Source: Pratylenchus scribneri (lineage: Eukaryota; Nematoda; Chromadorea; Rhabditida; Pratylenchidae). From it: a stretch of DNA of 64,000 bases. Of the stretch, positions 59,208 to 64,000 are shown one piece after another. How positions within the stretch are numbered: position 1 is the stretch's first letter; each line of letters starts with the position of its first letter. The stretch covers positions 310,001 through 374,000 of the forward strand of contig JAQSEB010000146.1 of assembly GCA_030063045.1 (NCBI GenBank), in the 5' to 3' direction. The position numbers and the translations under genes are program-made. The notes beneath the pieces were generated by a model. It saw nothing but the letters and a program-made list of their open reading frames with translations, was not told the DNA's origin and searched no databases.

Positions 59208-62200
59208 AAAAATGGCACGATGTGAGTCTATTAAAAAGTCCCTTGAATCGTTCATTGAAAAAATTGAAAGGGCAATAAATTTATTGGAAAGCGCCAATTG
59301 GCGTTGGGCTGAATGGATGGGAAAATTACCAATAGCCCAAAAGGAAGATGAAAAAACAGTTTTCGATAATTTTTCGAATGGGGATGAAGGCCATCTAAAA
59401 TTAATGGAAACAGGGCGAGAAAGTTTGAACCAATTATATGAAAATTTACGCATCTTAAATGATTTGATGAAACCGCCCGATTTAGTGCCTAGACAAGAGC
59501 AAACCCCAGCTCAAGCCCAATTAAATGCCACTTTTATGGATGCATTGCCTAATATTGAACTCCCAAAATTCGGGGGAGAAGTGGCTGAATGGGAAACATT
59601 TTACGAGGATTTTATTAGCCTCATTGACGACCGCCCTCTTTCGGACAAATTAAAACATTCGTATTTAAGAAAAGCATTAGTGGGCGATGCTGATGATTTA
59701 GTTCGAGGATATGCCATTACGGCAAATAATTACCAAACCGTTTTGGATGTTTTGAAGGATCATTACGGAAATAAAAATCTAACAAAAAGTGCCTTACACG
59801 GCGAATTGAATAAAATGAAAAAAGCCACACAATACGTGCCCGAAATAAAGGCAACTTTACGTAAAATCGACTGCATTATTCGCCAATTAAAAAATTTGGG
59901 AGAAGATATTAATCACGAGCAAATAAGAATCCAAATACAGAAAAAAATGCCCAAATGGATTTTAAAAGAAATTATCAAAAAAACTAGGGCAAATCCAGAA
60001 TGGGAAGTAGAACAAATGTTAAAATTTCTTGATGAAACAATTCAGCTCGAGGAGCAAGTTTTTAAGGCCCAAAATGATTTTAATGACGAATTCGTAATTG
60101 AGAAAGATAAAAAAGGGCCTAAAAAGCATAATAATAATAAAAATTATAAATCCACGGCCATGTATGGATTGGCCCAAGATGAAAAGAAAGAAAATAAATG
60201 CGCAATGTGTCAAGGCGCTCATTTTGAATCCAAATGCCAAAAATACAGTACCCGTAAAGAACGGGTTGATAAATGCCAAGAATTGGGCCTATGTTTTAAG
60301 TGTTTAAATAGTGGCCATTTCTCAAAAAATTGTAAAAAAGAAATCAAATGTGTTTTCTGCAAAAAACCGGGCCATAATATTCTATTTTGTGCAAAAATTT
60401 ACCAAAATAAAGGCAAAGAAAAAGAAAAGGAAAAGCCAAAATACAAAAAGACGAATCAAGGGCCATCAAAAAAGATGTGCGCCGGAATTGAAGAAAATGA
60501 GTCAGATTCTGATTCTGAAAAGGAAAAACAGCAATTGAATGCTGGAATTGAGCAAAAAGACATTGAAAAGGAAGAACCCGTTTTGCTCCAAACAATTTTT
60601 GGCAAAATTTCGGACCCAAATAATTCAAACAAAAATGAAACAGTACCAATTTTTCTGGATGGTGGTTGCCATATTTCTCTATTAGAAAATAATTGGGCAG
60701 AAAAAATGGGTTTAAAACCAATCAAAATACATGAATTCAATGGCTCTGGCATATTCGGTCGAAAAATTAAACAAAAAATGCCCGTTTATGAAATAAACTT
60801 ACATTGTGAAAATGGTGAAACAATTTTAATTCGTGTCAGGGGCGCCCAGGATGTGACGCGCCGAATGCGGATCCAAGGCCAACAATGTGCCAATGCAGCC
60901 GAAAGAATGAAGTTTATTCCGGAGAATTATTTTAAAATAACAAAGCCCACATTATTAATTGGATCCGATATTTACGCCAATTTGTTAAAATTAAAGGAAA
61001 CTAAATCCGGGTTCTGCGTATTGCATACTAAATTAGGAAAAGTGTTAACCGGGCCAGGGAAAATTGAAAATGAAATGTTGTGTCATTTAAATGAAAATGA
61101 CTTCCACCAGTATTGGGAATTGGAAGGGATAGGCATCAATGACTGCCCCAGCCAAAATGATGACCTGGTGGCAATTCAGCATTTCAATCGAACAAAAAGA
61201 ATTGCACAAGATGGCCGCTATGAAATCACTTGGCCGTTGAAAAACGATAAAATTCAAATTGAAAATAATTATTTCCAGGCTTTTTCAATATTGAAATCGG
61301 TTTGGCGAAAATTGAAAGAAAAGCCGGAATTGTTGGAAAAATATGACAAAAAGTGGAAGGAACAAATCAATGACAAAATTTTAGAGATAGCCCCTGAGAG
61401 GGAAACTCCTGGCCAAACCTTTTACTTGCCCCATCATGCCGTTTATAATAGTGAAAAAGGAAAAATACGGCCCGTGTGCAATGCTAGCTTCAAAAAGAAG
61501 GGCCAAAAGTCACTCAACGATCAAATGTACAGAGGCCCAGTATTGCTTCCGGAATTGGCCGGCCGGTTATTGGTCTTTCGGATGGGAAAAATTGTCGTTG
61601 TTGCAGATATAAAAGGGGCCTACCATCAAATATCCATCGCCGAAAGCGATAGAGATTTAATGAGATGTCTTTGGTTAAGGGACCCCAATTTGCCCCCAAC
61701 ACAAGAAAATATTATAAAATTGCGTTTTTGTCGCATTGTTATGGGGGTAATCTGCTCACAATTCCTGATGAATGCATGCATTAATGATCATTTGGACAAA
61801 TGCCCTTTGGCTTTAGCAAAGGAAATTAAAGAGAAAATTTATGCTGACAACCCATCATTCGAAGCAGAATCCACTGAGGAGGGAATGGAAAAATGCCGAC
61901 AGGCAAAGGAAATTTTCAAGCAAATCAAAATGGATTTACATGAATTCCACTCCAACGATGCCAAAATAAATGAATTATTTTCTGATAATCCCGGGCAAAA
62001 TATGGCCAAAGTGCTCGGTCTTGAATGGAATTTGAAAAATGATGAGATAAACTTGAAAATGAGCCAACTCCCAATCGAACCAGTTTTAACAAAACGAAAA
62101 ATTTTGAAAAATGTGGCCAAAACTTTTGAACCCTTAGGGCTTTTAATTCCAGTTTCTCTGCCCCGGAAATTGTTGTTCCAAGATGCTTGGCGAGAAAAAT

Positions 62201-64000
62201 ACGAATGGGATGACCCAATACAAGGGGATATTGTTCGAAAATGGGAGGAATTAGCAAAACAAAATGCTGAAATTAATTTTTGTATTAAAAGGCGAATTTT
62301 TGAAAAAGTTAATGCCGATGAATTTGAATTGCATGTTTTCGTTGATGCATCGAAATTAGCATATTGTGCTGCTGCCTATTTGAAAAATGGCGATCAAATA
62401 AATATAATATTTGCCAAAAATCGATTAAGTCCCGTCAAAAACAACGTCAGCATTCCTCGATTAGAATTAATGGCAGCTTTAGCGGGGAAAAGACTGACTG
62501 AATATATTGAAAAAGAAATGAAAATTGAGTTCAAAAATATCGTAATTTGGGGTGATAGCAAATGTGTGCTTGCATGGATATTGAGCACAAAACTTGAAAA
62601 AATGCCGAAATTTGTAAAAAATCGAATTGAAGAAATTAGAAAGAAGAATAATGTAACATGGCGATATGTGCCAACCGCCCAAAATCCAGCGGATTTAGGC
62701 ACCCGTGGGTGCACCGCTTTTGAGCTCAAATCCAGTGAATTGTGGTGGAACGGGCCAAAATTTTTGAGAAATGGAGAATGGCCTGAAATGCCAGAATTTA
62801 AATTAAAAGAAGAATTTAGTGAATCCATTAGTGATGATGAGGACAATATCCAACTGAATGCCCTGTTAAAAGGCGAAATTAATGTTGAAAAGTACAATTC
62901 GTGGATTAAAGTTGTCAGCTATACCACATTTTATCTGAAATTTCTGAAAAGTATTTCGAAAAATATTAAATTGGAAAGCGACTTTATGAAGGATTTAAAA
63001 AAGGTGGATTCAATTGCCAATTTAAGGAAAATGGCACAAATTTATTTATTTATGCAAGCCCAAATCGAATATCCACCTGATGAAAAAACAATTAAAGAAA
63101 ATGTGTTGAAGAAAGGCAAATATGGCCTATGGGAATGTTGGGGCAGATTAGAAAATAATGATGAAAAGCCCCCCATTTTTATACCCAAAAAATCGAAAAT
63201 TGCGCGCATTTTATGTGAATTTTATCATGAAAGGAACGATCATTTCGGTTTGCGCATTTGTTTAACAAGTCTTCGTGAACATTTTTGGATCCCAAAAGGA
63301 CGCGCATTGATGTTAAATGTGGTTGAAAAATGCCTATATTGCGCAAGAAAAAGGTTAAAACCATACGCAATCCCTCCAATGGCGCCGCTCCCAAAAGAGC
63401 GTATCAATAAATCAAAAGTATTTGAACATTGCGGAATTGACTACTTCGGCCCCTATCTTTTGAGAAAGGATAATGGGGAAATTGGGAAAATCTATTGTGC
63501 GATTTTTGCGTGTGCTTCCACCAGAGCCATTCACTTGGAAGCAGTAATGGACCTTTCCGCCCAAAATTGTGTAATGTCATTGCGAAGATTTTTAGCGGAA
63601 TTTGGGAAGCCAAAAAGTATTTTGTCGGATAATGGAACGCAACTAAAATTGACGGCAAAAGTTGTGAAAGAAATTGAAAAATACGCCGAAAATGAATTAA
63701 TCGATTGGCGTTTCATTCCGGCATTGTCACCAAGATTTGGTGCTCATTATGAACGAATAATTGGAATAGTCAAGGCCGGAATGAAATCAGCCGCAGGGAA
63801 AAGGCTTTTAAATTTTGAAGAATTTCGAACGTTGATTTTGGAGGTTAAAAATATTGTAAATTCTCGTCCTCTCACTTATGTCCATGAAGCACCTGAAGAT
63901 GTGATTGAAATTTTAACCCCAATGAAAATTTTACAGCCAATGAGAAATGTGGAAAATTTTGATGTTGAATTTGAAAATTTTGAAATTTTTTATGAAAAAG
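59095..64000 (+). CDS. Bel/Pao retrotransposon gag-pol polyprotein (runs off window)
   Basis: One frame with no stop for more than 1,630 codons; starts possible at 59095 or 59110. Order: gag with a DUF1759-like region (about 59540-59800, LPKFGGEVAEWETFYEDF), two to three zinc knuckles (60200-60400, CFKCLNSGHFSKNC and CVFCKKPGHNILFC), retropepsin-like protease (LDGGCHISLL, about 60655), reverse transcriptase (ADIKGAYHQI at ~61610; YADN at ~61848 in the YxDD position), Pao-type region, RNase H (VFVDASKLAYCAAAY at ~62335; WGDSKCVLAW; NPADLGTRG), integrase zinc finger (HERN..H..C..C, ~63220-63350), and integrase core (GIDYFGP, SDNGTQ, then Glu in HYERIIG). The domain order and PBS make this Bel/Pao. 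The intact frame suggests a young copy. The C-terminus and 3' LTR are outside the window. Confidence 0.95.
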   Translation, partial: MSAIIMANIKPTRERLKRYVDEAAAADFTINRDLIGAEKMARCESIKKSLESFIEKIERAINLLESANWRWAEWMGKLPIAQKEDEKTVFDNFSNGDEGHLKLMETGRESLNQLYENLRILNDLMKPPDLVPRQEQTPAQAQLNATFMDALPNIELPKFGGEVAEWETFYEDFISLIDDRPLSDKLKHSYLRKALVGDADDLVRGYAITANNYQTVLDVLKDHYGNKNLTKSALHGELNKMKKATQYVPEIKATLRKIDCIIRQLKNLGEDINHEQIRIQIQKKMPKWILKEIIKKTRANPEWEVEQMLKFLDETIQLEEQVFKAQNDFNDEFVIEKDKKGPKKHNNNKNYKSTAMYGLAQDEKKENKCAMCQGAHFESKCQKYSTRKERVDKCQELGLCFKCLNSGHFSKNCKKEIKCVFCKKPGHNILFCAKIYQNKGKEKEKEKPKYKKTNQGPSKKMCAGIEENESDSDSEKEKQQLNAGIEQKDIEKEEPVLLQTIFGKISDPNNSNKNETVPIFLDGGCHISLLENNWAEKMGLKPIKIHEFNGSGIFGRKIKQKMPVYEINLHCENGETILIRVRGAQDVTRRMRIQGQQCANAAERMKFIPENYFKITKPTLLIGSDIYANLLKLKETKSGFCVLHTKLGKVLTGPGKIENEMLCHLNENDFHQYWELEGIGINDCPSQNDDLVAIQHFNRTKRIAQDGRYEITWPLKNDKIQIENNYFQAFSILKSVWRKLKEKPELLEKYDKKWKEQINDKILEIAPERETPGQTFYLPHHAVYNSEKGKIRPVCNASFKKKGQKSLNDQMYRGPVLLPELAGRLLVFRMGKIVVVADIKGAYHQISIAESDRDLMRCLWLRDPNLPPTQENIIKLRFCRIVMGVICSQFLMNACINDHLDKCPLALAKEIKEKIYADNPSFEAESTEEGMEKCRQAKEIFKQIKMDLHEFHSNDAKINELFSDNPGQNMAKVLGLEWNLKNDEINLKMSQLPIEPVLTKRKILKNVAKTFEPLGLLIPVSLPRKLLFQDAWREKYEWDDPIQGDIVRKWEELAKQNAEINFCIKRRIFEKVNADEFELHVFVDASKLAYCAAAYLKNGDQINIIFAKNRLSPVKNNVSIPRLELMAALAGKRLTEYIEKEMKIEFKNIVIWGDSKCVLAWILSTKLEKMPKFVKNRIEEIRKKNNVTWRYVPTAQNPADLGTRGCTAFELKSSELWWNGPKFLRNGEWPEMPEFKLKEEFSESISDDEDNIQLNALLKGEINVEKYNSWIKVVSYTTFYLKFLKSISKNIKLESDFMKDLKKVDSIANLRKMAQIYLFMQAQIEYPPDEKTIKENVLKKGKYGLWECWGRLENNDEKPPIFIPKKSKIARILCEFYHERNDHFGLRICLTSLREHFWIPKGRALMLNVVEKCLYCARKRLKPYAIPPMAPLPKERINKSKVFEHCGIDYFGPYLLRKDNGEIGKIYCAIFACASTRAIHLEAVMDLSAQNCVMSLRRFLAEFGKPKSILSDNGTQLKLTAKVVKEIEKYAENELIDWRFIPALSPRFGAHYERIIGIVKAGMKSAAGKRLLNFEEFRTLILEVKNIVNSRPLTYVHEAPEDVIEILTPMKILQPMRNVENFDVEFENFEIFYEK

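Noticed and set aside
58491..59453. A 320-codon open frame on the minus strand
   Set aside because: It lies antisense to the retrotransposon leader and gag; its composition mirrors the polyPro region and it has no domain.

Overview
This is eukaryotic nuclear DNA, almost certainly from a nematode. It is AT-rich with AT-richer introns of mostly 45-60 nt and (t)ttttcag or ttttaag acceptors. Genes are close-packed on both strands. Acceptor-like sites lie a few tens of bases before several start codons, as expected for spliced-leader trans-splicing. The gene set (UNC-112/kindlin, DRE-1/FBXO11, RAD-51) also fits. A clade IV (tylenchid-like) worm is my guess from texture only. Every gene is split; I rebuilt exon chains by hand, and each chain's summed length is a multiple of three with a continuous reading frame.

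Layout. 0.2-8.2 kb: DESI2-type PPPDE protease (-), UNC-112/kindlin (+), RS-rich protein with an RRM-like C-terminus (-). 9.0-16.3 kb: RAD51 (+) and ACBD3/GCP60 (+). 19.1-25.1 kb: DRE-1/FBXO11 (+). 25.9-31.3 kb: RBM25 (-), one intron of which is a long hairpin made of two inverted copies of a DRE-1 exon. 32.0-35.3 kb: SDE2 and RSL1D1 (+), spaced like an operon. 35.5-42.5 kb: two tandem basonuclin/disco-type zinc-finger genes (-); the same intron in both is filled by the same 40-bp minisatellite. 45.7-52.0 kb: a 19-exon gene for a roughly 1,237-residue protein with LOTUS/OST-HTH-like N-terminal domains and a C-terminal NADAR domain, the most novel gene here. 52.3-56.6 kb: NOC3, which stops before its usual C-terminal domain. 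56.6-64.0 kb: mobile elements, namely a tRNA-derived SINE, a foldback element with perfect 127-bp inverted termini, and an apparently intact Bel/Pao LTR retrotransposon that runs off the window.

The host genes are mostly housekeeping: mRNA splicing (RBM25, SDE2), ribosome biogenesis (RSL1D1, NOC3), DNA repair (RAD51), Golgi (ACBD3), adhesion (kindlin) and protein turnover (FBXO11, DESI2). I see no single pathway joining them. The strongest leads are the LOTUS-NADAR fusion, the DRE-1-matching hairpin intron, the shared intronic minisatellites, and three successive GC-AG introns in ACBD3. Domain names come from reading translated sequence by eye; no database search was run.
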